A stretch of 64,000 bases of DNA from Bacteroides caecigallinarum (GTDB lineage Bacteria; Bacteroidota; Bacteroidia; Bacteroidales; Bacteroidaceae): assembly GCF_016901995.1 (NCBI RefSeq), contig NZ_JACJLE010000015.1, forward strand, positions 1 through 64,000, in the 5' to 3' direction. Position numbers and translations under genes: made by a program. The notes beneath the pieces are model-generated. The model saw nothing but the letters and a program-made list of their open reading frames with translations. It ran no database searches and was not told the DNA's origin. Shown here one piece after another: positions 7,077 to 16,059 of this stretch. How positions within the stretch are numbered: position 1 is the stretch's first letter; each line of letters opens with the position of its first letter.

Positions 7077-7912
7077 GGTCTCAAAGCCTTAATCATCCTG
7101 TCATTACTAGACAAGTCTTTCCTCAATTCAATATTCTTATATCCCATTGAAGCCAGCATCCCTACTGTCTCACTACCGTATGCCCTGTTTATCTCAAAAT
7201 ATATCATGCCCCCGTCATTCAATATATCCAACCCTAACTCTGCTATACGTCTGTAGAAACGTAACGGGTCATTATCAGGTACAAACAGTGCCAGATCCGG
7301 TTCCCATTCCAGAACATTTCTCTCCATATCCTTCTTTTCACTTTCCGTAATATAAGGAGGATTGCTTACAAGAATGTCAACCTTTATATTGGGAATATCA
7401 GTTCCAAGCACATCTACACGACTGAAAGCCACATCCGCCTTATTAATACGTGCATTTTCAGACGCTACGGACAATGCCTCTTCCGAAATATCCCATGCCG
7501 ACACTACAGGCGAATCCATCATCAAAGCCAACGAAACAGGGATACATCCGCTTCCGGTACCGACGTCAAGGACATGTGCACCTTCACGTTTGTTGTCCTT
7601 CACTATCCAGTCTATCAATTCCGCAGTCTCAGGTCGTGGAATAAGAACTGCAGGCGTCACCTTAAAGCGATAGCCGCAAAACCATGTTTCACCAATAATA
7701 TATTGCAAGGGTTCGTACGACTTCAGGCGCGCCAGAATATCATTTACCTCCGAAAGTTTTTCTGACGAAAAATTCATATCTTTGCCTGCATATAAGTCAA
7801 GAGCCGACAGTTGGTATTTCTCTGTCAGTATATATTTTGCCATGGCAGTAGCCTCGGCATCCGGATAGAAGCCGGAAAGTTCTTGTCGTATATAAGTATA
7901 TATTGGATGCAT
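7073..7912 (-). CDS. prmC: Release factor glutamine methyltransferase
   Basis: A 279-residue methyltransferase that modifies the GGQ glutamine of peptide release factors. It has an N-terminal helical domain for RF binding, the SAM motif VLDVGTGSGCIP near the middle, and the catalytic NPPY tetrapeptide in VSNPPYITESEK. The ATG at 7912 is chosen, because the longer reading begins at a TTG. The start lies only 32 bp from the divergent ribD start. A CAAAAGTA at 7919-7926 reads TACTTTTG on this strand, a -7 box so close that the message would be nearly leaderless. Confidence 0.94.
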   Translation of the reverse strand: MHPIYTYIRQELSGFYPDAEATAMAKYILTEKYQLSALDLYAGKDMNFSSEKLSEVNDILARLKSYEPLQYIIGETWFCGYRFKVTPAVLIPRPETAELIDWIVKDNKREGAHVLDVGTGSGCIPVSLALMMDSPVVSAWDISEEALSVASENARINKADVAFSRVDVLGTDIPNIKVDILVSNPPYITESEKKDMERNVLEWEPDLALFVPDNDPLRFYRRIAELGLDILNDGGMIYFEINRAYGSETVGMLASMGYKNIELRKDLSSNDRMIKALRP

Positions 7913-7944
7913 AATATGCAAAAGTAAGAAAAAAGCTCAATAAT

Positions 7945-8982
7945 ATGACTACAGATGAGAAATATATCCGCAGATGTATAGAACTTGCATCAAACGGACT
8001 GTGCAATGCAGCTCCCAACCCGATGGTAGGAGCAGTGATAGTACACAACGGAAAAATTATCGGCGAAGGCTATCATGCCAGATGCGGTGAAGGTCATGCC
8101 GAAGTCAATGCCATACGCTCCGTGAAAGATGAAGGCCTGCTCAAGGAATCCACCATATACGTAAGCCTTGAACCATGCTCGCACTATGGGAAGACACCTC
8201 CATGTGCCGACCTTATCATCAGCAAGGGTATTCCACGTGTTGTAGTTGGCTGTATCGACCCTTTCTCGCAAGTATCAGGCAGAGGAATACAAAAACTGCG
8301 CAATGCCGGTATTGACGTAACAGTAGGAGTATTGGAGGATGAATGCAAGAACCTCATCAGACGCTTCGTGACATTCAACACACAAAAACGTCCGTATATC
8401 ACGCTGAAATGGGCAGAATCGGCAGACGGATTTATCGACATTAACCGTGAAAACGGCTCTCCTGTAGTATTGTCAACCCCAATCACATCAATGTACGTTC
8501 ACAAGCAAAGGGCAGAACACAAGGCTATACTCGTAGGCAGAAGAACGGCTCTTCTTGACAATCCTTCGCTGACCACACGCAATTGGTACGGTGCCAATCC
8601 ATTAAGATTAGTCTTAGACCGTACTCTCTCGCTGCCTTCCAATCTCAGACTGTTCGACCACACTACACCGACACTGGTATTCACCGAAAAGGAAAAAGCA
8701 GGAGAGGAAAATCTGGAATACATAACATTAGATTTCTCAAAGGACATATTACCACAGATGCTTACCGTCCTTTATGAAATGAAAATACAGTCTCTGCTTG
8801 TAGAGGGGGGCACTACCCTGCTCCAATCATTCATCGATTCAGGTCTGTGGGATGAGATGTTTGTTGAACACTCGGAAAAAGTATTGGGGGAAGGTGTGGA
8901 ATCGCCTGTAATACCTAAAGGAATTAAAATGCAATCTGAATTAAGAGACAAAATTTGTGTCAGTCATTACATACATGATTAA
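7945..8982 (+). CDS. ribD: Riboflavin biosynthesis deaminase/reductase
   Basis: A 345-residue bifunctional enzyme for the second and third steps of riboflavin synthesis. The N-terminal cytidine-deaminase-like domain has the zinc site HAEVNAI and PCSHYGKTPPC. The C-terminal half is the NADPH-dependent reductase (TLKWAESADGFID, then LVEGGTTLLQSFI). Length is normal. It is divergent from prmC and convergent with the GH92 operon, with a 22-bp-period palindrome array in between. Confidence 0.96.
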   Translation: MTTDEKYIRRCIELASNGLCNAAPNPMVGAVIVHNGKIIGEGYHARCGEGHAEVNAIRSVKDEGLLKESTIYVSLEPCSHYGKTPPCADLIISKGIPRVVVGCIDPFSQVSGRGIQKLRNAGIDVTVGVLEDECKNLIRRFVTFNTQKRPYITLKWAESADGFIDINRENGSPVVLSTPITSMYVHKQRAEHKAILVGRRTALLDNPSLTTRNWYGANPLRLVLDRTLSLPSNLRLFDHTTPTLVFTEKEKAGEENLEYITLDFSKDILPQMLTVLYEMKIQSLLVEGGTTLLQSFIDSGLWDEMFVEHSEKVLGEGVESPVIPKGIKMQSELRDKICVSHYIHD

Positions 8983-9009
8983 AGACTTATGAAAACGGTT
9001 TCATCTTCC

Positions 9010-9097
9010 GACACGTGTCAGTAGCATTACAGACAGCTGTCAGCCGCATTACAGACACGTGTCGGAAACTATACTGACACGTGTCAGCAATACGGCT
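9010..9097. repeat. Palindrome array A: four 22-bp units
   Basis: The palindrome GACACGTGTC starts at 9010, 9054 and 9076, and the variant GACAGCTGTC at 9032, so the starts are exactly 22 bp apart. The 12-bp spacers are partly alike (GCATTACA twice). A partial fifth unit GAC begins at 9098. The array lies between the convergent ends of ribD and a GH92 gene. An extra palindrome ATGAAAACGGTTTCAT precedes it at 8989-9004. Confidence 0.9.
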
Positions 9098-9124
9098 GAC
9101 AAACTTATTTTAATTGAACATTTG

Positions 9125-11356
9125 CTACTTGTAGAACCTTAAAGTTCCAGATTCTACCAGCGAATTATGCTTCACTCTATATCCGCATGATGAATTTCCC
9201 ATTTCGATACGTTTTATATACCCGTCGGTATTCTTTTCATCATCCACGACCTCTATTACAAGCTGTTTCTGTTTATAGAACTTTGGATTCAGAGTTATGG
9301 TTATCTTGTCGAAAGTAGGAGCAGTCAGAGTATATTCCGGCACTCCAGGACAATCAGGATAGAATCCCATCATACTGAATATCGCCCATGCCGACATTGT
9401 TCCTGCGTCATCATTTCCAGGAATACCGTCGGGAGTTGGTTTGAAATATTTTTCAAGCAACATTTTGACAGTCTTCTGCGTTCTCCATTCTTCACCTTTA
9501 AAGTAACTGAAAAGATAAGGATAGGCTATGTCCGGCTCGTTGGCAGGGTCGTAATACCCCTTGTCGAATATCATCTGTAGCTTATCTACAAACTTTTTCT
9601 TTCCTCCCATAAGTTTTGCCAGTCCTTTTACGTCGTGAGGCACATAGTATGTATAGTTCCATGCGTTTCCTTCGTGGAATCCAGGACTAGGCTCGAAGTT
9701 TTCGCCCTGTTTAGGATCGAAAGGGCTGTAGAACTCTCCGTTTGGCAAGATAGGACGTAAGGTGCCGAACTCCTTGCAGTAGTAATTCTTATATCCCATA
9801 GAACGCTTATAGAACATCTTTGCGTCATCATTCTTTCCCAGTTCTTTAGCAAGAGTTGACAAAGCATAATCAGCAATGTAATATTCCAGTGCATGAGACA
9901 CGGAATTATCGAACTGTTCCATCAACGGAACATAACCTTTTGAGATATAATCGTCATTATCAGGACGCATCAGATTATCTTTTCCCGGCATGGTGGCTGA
10001 CTTATACATTGCCTCGTATGCCAGATTGATGTCGAAATCTCTGAGTCCTTTCATCCATGTATCGACTATGACCGGCAAACTAGGGTCGCCCTCCATAGTG
10101 AGCGTTTCCCTTCCATAAAGTTCCCATTTTGGAAGCCAGCCATGTTCTCTGTACATATCCAACATAGTTTTCACCATCTCAATCTGACGTTCAGGATAAA
10201 CGAGTGTCATCAGCTGATGTAGATTTCTGTATGTATCCCATAAAGAGAATACCGTATATCTGTCGCCCTTAGTAGAAAGTATCTCATCACCTTCCATCGA
10301 AGGATACTGTCCGTTTACGTCCTGCAGGATGTTCGGATGAATAAGTGTATGATAAAGGGCTGTATAGAACACTGTCTTCTGTTCTTTTGTTCCTCCTTCC
10401 ACCATTATTCTGCCCAGGTCGTCATTCCACCTGTTTCTTGCTTCCTGATGTATTTCGGCAAAATGTCTTCCGGCTTGTTCCTTATCAAGATTTTCTCTGG
10501 CATTTGCAATACTTACAAACGATACGCCTATGGATACTTCTATTTCTTCACCTTCGGAGGTATTGAATGTGTACCACACTCCTATATCGTCGCCTGCAAT
10601 GTCTTTTCCATATTTATCGTAAATCTTGTATTTCCCGTTGTCTTTGTCCCACTCTGCCTCAACGCCATACATTTTTCTCTGTTTTTTCCAATATCCGGAC
10701 TCGGCAGGAGCCTTGCTGACTCTCATCACGAAATATATCGGAAAGACAGCCTGTGGATTATAGCAGAAAGTACCAAGAAGCTTCATTCCCTCAATCTCGG
10801 TTTCACTGACTTTTCTTACGAAAGCACCTGTCTCATTGGTCAGACCTTCGCCCAGATTAAGCAGTATATTGCTTTTTCCTTCAGGAAAAGTGAAACGTGT
10901 CAGTCCGCTTCTCATGGTAGCAGTCGCCTCTGCCAGTATATTGTACTTTTTCAGATAGATGCTGTAATATCCCGGATTGGCCGTTTCCTTTTCATATTTA
11001 CTGCCGTAGTTCTTATAATCGACATCCAGTTCGCCGGTTGTAGGCATCAAAAGCAAAGATCCCAACTCCGGACATCCCACTCCACTGAGGTTTACATGAG
11101 AAAATCCGGTAAAGTAACTGTTCGTATAATCATACGGAGTTGACCACCAACGCGCATCCTTGTCATACACATTATCGGCGGAACCCATAACATTAAACGG
11201 AACTACGGACATCATCCCATTTGGACAAACGGCACCGGGATTACATGTTCCGAAATTGGTAGTACCTATAAACGGATCAACATAATCTGCCGGCTGCTGC
11301 GACATTGCAGTTCCGGCAGAGAAAAAGAATAAGGTGTATAATAGTAGTTTTTTCAT
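9125..11356 (-). CDS. GH92 alpha-mannosidase, last gene of the N-glycan operon
   Basis: A 743-residue exported enzyme with a type I signal peptide (residues 1-19, ending AMSQ). GH92 enzymes are calcium-dependent inverting exo-alpha-mannosidases acting on N-glycans. The VDPFIGT start and HVNLSGVGCPE block are typical of the N-terminal domain. The likely catalytic acid is Glu562 in HEGNAWNY, and the base is in GNDDAG around Asp649-650. Linkage (alpha-1,2, 1,3 or 1,6) cannot be read from sequence. It lies 38 bp after the GH130 gene. It differs clearly from the other two GH92 copies, so the three probably split the linkages. Confidence 0.95.
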   Translation of the reverse strand: MKKLLLYTLFFFSAGTAMSQQPADYVDPFIGTTNFGTCNPGAVCPNGMMSVVPFNVMGSADNVYDKDARWWSTPYDYTNSYFTGFSHVNLSGVGCPELGSLLLMPTTGELDVDYKNYGSKYEKETANPGYYSIYLKKYNILAEATATMRSGLTRFTFPEGKSNILLNLGEGLTNETGAFVRKVSETEIEGMKLLGTFCYNPQAVFPIYFVMRVSKAPAESGYWKKQRKMYGVEAEWDKDNGKYKIYDKYGKDIAGDDIGVWYTFNTSEGEEIEVSIGVSFVSIANARENLDKEQAGRHFAEIHQEARNRWNDDLGRIMVEGGTKEQKTVFYTALYHTLIHPNILQDVNGQYPSMEGDEILSTKGDRYTVFSLWDTYRNLHQLMTLVYPERQIEMVKTMLDMYREHGWLPKWELYGRETLTMEGDPSLPVIVDTWMKGLRDFDINLAYEAMYKSATMPGKDNLMRPDNDDYISKGYVPLMEQFDNSVSHALEYYIADYALSTLAKELGKNDDAKMFYKRSMGYKNYYCKEFGTLRPILPNGEFYSPFDPKQGENFEPSPGFHEGNAWNYTYYVPHDVKGLAKLMGGKKKFVDKLQMIFDKGYYDPANEPDIAYPYLFSYFKGEEWRTQKTVKMLLEKYFKPTPDGIPGNDDAGTMSAWAIFSMMGFYPDCPGVPEYTLTAPTFDKITITLNPKFYKQKQLVIEVVDDEKNTDGYIKRIEMGNSSCGYRVKHNSLVESGTLRFYK

Positions 11357-11394
11357 AATTATATATAACTACTACAGTACAAGTCAGTATTTCC

Positions 11395-12366
11395 TTATAC
11401 TATAGAATTGTTTTTTACAAAATCTATTATCTCTGAGATATACCCGAATGCCATACCTACCACTGTATCGGCAGCACCGTAATAAACGGCTACCCTTTCG
11501 CCATCCTGGAGTGCGGCACATGGGAACACTACGTTAGGCACATCTCCCTGGAGTTCATAAGGAGCGGCAGGAGCGAGCAGATAAGGGCGAGTACGATACA
11601 ATACCTTTTCCGGATTATCCTTGTCGAGTATCACAGCCCCCATTGAATATCTGAAACCGTTGCACGTAGTAATAACTCCGTGATAGAACATAAGCCAGCC
11701 TTCATCTGTAAGGAACGGAACAGAACCTGCACCTATCTTTGTGCACTGCCATGCACTTTCAGGGAAAGGAGTCACTTTCATCACACATCTGTGTTCTCCC
11801 CAGTATTTCATATCAGGACTGTAGCTGATATATATATCACCAAATGGAGTATGTCCATTATCACTAGGACGACTCAGCATGGCATACTTGCCGTTAATCT
11901 TCTGTGGGAACAGCACACCGTTTCTGTTGAACGGAAGGAAAGCATTCTCACACTGGAAGAATTCCTTGAAATCGAAAGTATAGGCTATGCCGATAGTTGG
12001 TCCGTGATAACCGTTACACCATGTAATCCAGTAGCGGTCTTCAATCCAAGTGACACGAGGGTCGTACTTGTATTCCGACTCTATCATATCAGTATTTCCC
12101 GCCTTGAACTTAATAGGCTCATGATTAATCTCCCAGTTTATACCATCCTTACTGAAACCTGCAAAAATATTCATCTGGACAGCTTTGTTATCACAACGGA
12201 AAACTCCGGCAAACCCATCTCCAAAAGGAACAACAGCACTATTGAATATACTATTAGAAGTCGGAATATGATATCTTCCGATAACAGGATTCTTTGAATA
12301 TCTCCACATTACATCGTTGCAACCTGCCGGGCGTTCTTCCCAAGGCATAATAAATTTTTCTGTCAT
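11395..12366 (-). CDS. GH130 beta-mannoside phosphorylase (probably Man-beta-1,4-GlcNAc)
   Basis: A 323-residue cytoplasmic enzyme with no signal peptide. The five-bladed fold is shown by repeats such as [19 protein letters not shown] and by the proton-donor Asp102 in YDPRV. Size and layout match the GH130_2 N-glycan core phosphorylases of human gut Bacteroides (UhgbMP, BT1033), which turn Man-beta-1,4-GlcNAc plus phosphate into mannose-1-phosphate and GlcNAc. The neighbouring MFS transporter and GH92 genes support this substrate. It starts 18 bp after the transporter gene. Confidence 0.92.
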   Translation of the reverse strand: MTEKFIMPWEERPAGCNDVMWRYSKNPVIGRYHIPTSNSIFNSAVVPFGDGFAGVFRCDNKAVQMNIFAGFSKDGINWEINHEPIKFKAGNTDMIESEYKYDPRVTWIEDRYWITWCNGYHGPTIGIAYTFDFKEFFQCENAFLPFNRNGVLFPQKINGKYAMLSRPSDNGHTPFGDIYISYSPDMKYWGEHRCVMKVTPFPESAWQCTKIGAGSVPFLTDEGWLMFYHGVITTCNGFRYSMGAVILDKDNPEKVLYRTRPYLLAPAAPYELQGDVPNVVFPCAALQDGERVAVYYGAADTVVGMAFGYISEIIDFVKNNSIV

Positions 12367-12384
12367 AATTATTAGATTTAAATG

Positions 12385-13749
12385 TTATATAATAAGTTTA
12401 CTCTCTCCTTCAATAAGTGTACCATCCTGATTATATTTGAACGGTATAAAGTAAGTTATCAAAAATGCCGGTATAGTGGCAATCAGAACGAATATGAAGA
12501 ATGGTTCGTAACCTCCAGGTCTGTTGAACCATTCACCCAATGTCTCACAAACCCATCCGCTCATCATTCCCGGTATCATCACTCCAAGATTCATTATTCC
12601 TGAGGCAAAGGCATAATGCGCCATCTGGTGTTTGCCCGGAGCAACTTGCTGCATCATAAACAATGTCAGGCCTACGAAACCGAAGCCATATCCGAAATAC
12701 TCGAATACTATTCCACTGCATATTATCAAACCGCTTTCCGGCTGGAAGAAAGCCAGAAAGGCATATACCACAAACGGTAAGTTAAATATACAGCATAAAG
12801 TGAATAAAGTATTTTTCAACCCTTTTGCAGAAATGTAATATCCGGCAAGCAATGACCCTAATACAAAGGCTGCAGCACCATATGTACCATAATAAAGGCC
12901 TATCTCTTTTTCAGACAGTCCTAATCCTCCGGCTTCTCTGGCAGCTTTCAGGAACAATGGTACAATCTTCATCACAAAGCCTTCCGCAAATCGGTATAGA
13001 ATAATGAAACAAATATAATATATTATATGAGTCTTACGGAAAAAATCCGACAATACATTATACAACTCTGATAAGATTTCTTTTCCGCTTCTCTTACCTT
13101 CATTCTTTACCACCTTTGTCGATGGCAATGCAAATATATGATACAAGGCCAGCAATATCATAACGGCAGACAGTATAAGCATGATTGTCATCCATGATTT
13201 CTTGTTTGCCTCAAGCACCGAACCTGCTTCCGAATAACTCTCTATAAAATATCCGGCAAGATAGACCAGTCCTCCTGTAGCCACAATCTTAGCGATATTA
13301 TAGAACGCGCCCTGCCATCCTATATATTTAGCCTGTTCTGAGTTGGATAGTTCGCTCATATAAACGCCATCGCACGCAATATCATGTGTAGCCCCACTGA
13401 AAGCTATCACAGCAAGCAATGCTATGGATATAGCAAAGAAGCTGCTCAAATTCAGCGACAAGGCTACAAGACCGAATGCGATACCCGTTGTCAGCTGGGT
13501 TGCCACTACAAAAAACTTCTTGGTCTTGAAAAGTTCCAGGAAAGGACTCCACAAAGGTTTCAATGTCCACGGGAGAAGTATCAATGATGTCCAGAATGTT
13601 ATAAGCTTATCATCTACTTCCAATCCCTTGAACATGAGTACCGTCACCATATTCAGGACTACAAAAGGCAGTCCCATAGCAAAATACGCCGACGGAACCC
13701 ACGTTATAGGACTTCTACGTTTAGTGTTACTATTATCCATAACAATCAT
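12385..13749 (-). CDS. MFS sugar transporter of the N-glycan operon
   Basis: A 454-residue inner-membrane protein with about 12 membrane helices, of the AmpG/BT1034-like branch of the major facilitator superfamily. Characteristic parts are the WVPSAYFAMGLPF first helix and the IAFSGATHDIACDGVYM segment. In the related B. thetaiotaomicron cluster the equivalent gene sits between GH130 and GH92 genes and is thought to import Man-GlcNAc. The start at 13749 overlaps the upstream GH92 stop by ATGA. A second ATG at 13740 is possible. Confidence 0.9.
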   Translation of the reverse strand: MIVMDNSNTKRRSPITWVPSAYFAMGLPFVVLNMVTVLMFKGLEVDDKLITFWTSLILLPWTLKPLWSPFLELFKTKKFFVVATQLTTGIAFGLVALSLNLSSFFAISIALLAVIAFSGATHDIACDGVYMSELSNSEQAKYIGWQGAFYNIAKIVATGGLVYLAGYFIESYSEAGSVLEANKKSWMTIMLILSAVMILLALYHIFALPSTKVVKNEGKRSGKEILSELYNVLSDFFRKTHIIYYICFIILYRFAEGFVMKIVPLFLKAAREAGGLGLSEKEIGLYYGTYGAAAFVLGSLLAGYYISAKGLKNTLFTLCCIFNLPFVVYAFLAFFQPESGLIICSGIVFEYFGYGFGFVGLTLFMMQQVAPGKHQMAHYAFASGIMNLGVMIPGMMSGWVCETLGEWFNRPGGYEPFFIFVLIATIPAFLITYFIPFKYNQDGTLIEGESKLII

Positions 13750-16034
13750 TTCTTTTCGTTTGAGAATGAATATGGAGCATCTGTCAATTCTATACCACGT
13801 TTCAGATTAGGCTTACTATCCATCTGAATATCAATGGTACAGCCCTTCATAAGTTCCGAATGATTAATATAGTTCTTCGAATAATCAGTGCCGTTCCACT
13901 TCATATTCCGGATATACTTATTATCATCGTTATTTCCGTTCGCATTGATAACAACTTCATTGCCGTTTTCAAGATGCAGCACTGCTTTCTTAAACAATGG
14001 AGCTCCCAATACGTACTCATCTGTTCCAGGGCATACAGGATAGAATCCAAGTGCAGTAAACACATACCATGCAGAGGTCTGTCCGTTGTCTTCATCCCCA
14101 CAATAGCCGTCAGGAGTGGCAGAATACATTCTGTTCATCACTTCCCTCAACCAGTATTGTGCCTTCCATGGCTGACCTGCATAGTTATACAGGTATATCA
14201 TGTGTTGTATCGGCTGGTTTCCATGTGCATAGTTACCCATATTCATTACAGTCATCTCACGAATTTCGTGTATCACCTGACCGTAATAGCTTTCGTCAAA
14301 CAATGGCGGTACAGAGAAGACAGAGTCAAGCATAACGACAAACTGTTCCTTGCCTCCCATCAGATCAATCAATCCTTGAGGATCGTGGAATACCGACCAT
14401 GAATAGTGCCAGCTGTTACCTTCAGTGAAGGCATCACCCCATTTCAGCGGAGAGAAAGGTTTCATGAATTCTCCATTCTCATTACGTCCTCTCATCAGGC
14501 AAGACTCCTTATCAAAAAGGTTTTTGTAATTCATTGCACGTTTGGCATAAAGATTTACCTCTTTCTTAGGACGTTTCAATTCTTTTGCCAGTTTATAGAT
14601 ACACCAGTCATTATAAGCATATTCCAAAGTACGTGCAGCGTTCTCATTTATTTTTACATCGTAAGGTACATATCCCAGTTTGTTGTAATATTCATATCCC
14701 AGACGTCCTGTAGAAGAGATTTCAGGATGTACATTATTTGTACCATGAATCAATCCTTTATAGAGTGTTTCCAGATCTTCCACTTTCACACCTTTCATAT
14801 ATGCATCTACCAATACAGAAGCCGAATTGTTTCCTATCATACATCCTCTATGTCCCGGGCTTGCCCATTCAGGGAAGAATCCACTTTCCTTATAAGTATT
14901 GATCAATCCTTCCTGAATTTCTTTGTTGACAGACGGATACATCATGTTAAGCAAAGGGAACAGACATCTGAATGTATCCCAAAAGCCTGTATCTGTGTAC
15001 ATATATCCTGCAAGAACCTTACCGTTATAAGGACTATAATGAACCACCTGTCCGTCTTTATCTATCTCATAGAACTTTCTAGGGAAAAGCAATGATCTGT
15101 AAAGGCATGAATAGAAAGTCCTGTACTGGTCAAGGTTTCCACCTTCTACCTCTATCCTTCCAAGGACATCATTCCATGCGTCTTTTCCCTTGGCAACGAT
15201 AGTATCGAAACTGTCATTACCCAATTCCTTCAGATTTATTTCTGCCTGTTCGTGGCTTATAAACGATGAAGCCACACGGGCATGAACCTTCTCTCCTTTT
15301 TTAGTACTGAATCCAATAACGGCATACACATGGTCAGCATGTTGTTCTTTAGCCTTTTCGTCCAGCTTTCCATCTGCCACTGTAGCAGTATAGGTAAAAG
15401 GTTTGTCGAACTCTATAACAAAATAGTTCTTGAAATTATCAGGCACTCCACCGCTGTTTCTTGTAGTGTATCCTATAATCCTGTTCTTATCGGCATCAAC
15501 TTTTATATATGGGCATTCCTTAAATTCGCCTTTATGGAATGCATCAACCACGATGTATGATTTTTCATTCTCTGGGTATGTAAATCTGAACATTGCAGCT
15601 CTCTCAGTAGGAGTCAACTCCGTCACTACATCATGTTCCGCCAAATACACTTTATAATAATAAGCTTTAGCCACTTCACCCTTATGAGAGAACCAGCTGG
15701 AACGTTTTTCCTCATCAAACTCAGGTTTGCCTACAACCGGCATTATAGAGAATTGTCCATAGTCATTTATCCAAGGACTTGGCTGATGTGTCTGTTTAAA
15801 GCCCTTGATTTTATACGCATTATAGGTATATTGCCATCCGTCACCCATTTTTCCTGTCTGAGGTGTCCAGAAATTCATACCCCAAGGTCTGGCTATAGCC
15901 GGATAAGTATTACCTGTTGACAATTCGAAAGACGACTGGGTTCCTACCAATGGATTTACATAGTCCGCATAATTACTTGCATATGCTGCAAATGCTATGC
16001 ATAATAGAAATATAGGCAGCAAAAGTTTTTTCAT
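13746..16034 (-). CDS. GH92 alpha-mannosidase, second copy
   Basis: A 762-residue exported enzyme. The signal peptide (MKKLLLPIF to about residue 19) points to the ATG at 16034, and the longer reading to 16073 adds a non-signal extension. GH92 signatures are YVNPLVGT, the acid Glu in TEGNSWHYSW, and the base region GDEDNGQTSAWY. The FKQTHQPSPWINDYGQFS block in the N-terminal domain differs from the HxxLSGxG form in the other two copies, which suggests a different subfamily and linkage. The stop is fused to the MFS start (ATGA). Confidence 0.95.
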   Translation of the reverse strand: MKKLLLPIFLLCIAFAAYASNYADYVNPLVGTQSSFELSTGNTYPAIARPWGMNFWTPQTGKMGDGWQYTYNAYKIKGFKQTHQPSPWINDYGQFSIMPVVGKPEFDEEKRSSWFSHKGEVAKAYYYKVYLAEHDVVTELTPTERAAMFRFTYPENEKSYIVVDAFHKGEFKECPYIKVDADKNRIIGYTTRNSGGVPDNFKNYFVIEFDKPFTYTATVADGKLDEKAKEQHADHVYAVIGFSTKKGEKVHARVASSFISHEQAEINLKELGNDSFDTIVAKGKDAWNDVLGRIEVEGGNLDQYRTFYSCLYRSLLFPRKFYEIDKDGQVVHYSPYNGKVLAGYMYTDTGFWDTFRCLFPLLNMMYPSVNKEIQEGLINTYKESGFFPEWASPGHRGCMIGNNSASVLVDAYMKGVKVEDLETLYKGLIHGTNNVHPEISSTGRLGYEYYNKLGYVPYDVKINENAARTLEYAYNDWCIYKLAKELKRPKKEVNLYAKRAMNYKNLFDKESCLMRGRNENGEFMKPFSPLKWGDAFTEGNSWHYSWSVFHDPQGLIDLMGGKEQFVVMLDSVFSVPPLFDESYYGQVIHEIREMTVMNMGNYAHGNQPIQHMIYLYNYAGQPWKAQYWLREVMNRMYSATPDGYCGDEDNGQTSAWYVFTALGFYPVCPGTDEYVLGAPLFKKAVLHLENGNEVVINANGNNDDNKYIRNMKWNGTDYSKNYINHSELMKGCTIDIQMDSKPNLKRGIELTDAPYSFSNEKK

Positions 16035-16059
16035 GGTTATTGATATATTAAGTTTATAA

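Noticed and set aside
9010-9097. CRISPR array
   Set aside because: Units are palindromic and only 22 bp with 10-bp cores. Spacers are 12 bp and partly alike, and no cas genes are near.
10337-11143. Open frame of 268 codons opposite a GH92 gene
   Set aside because: It is antisense to a conserved enzyme. Composition rich in Phe, Ser and Ile is typical of a shadow frame.
14406-15095. Open frame of 229 codons opposite the second GH92 gene
   Set aside because: Same reason: it lies wholly within a conserved gene and has no recognisable domain.
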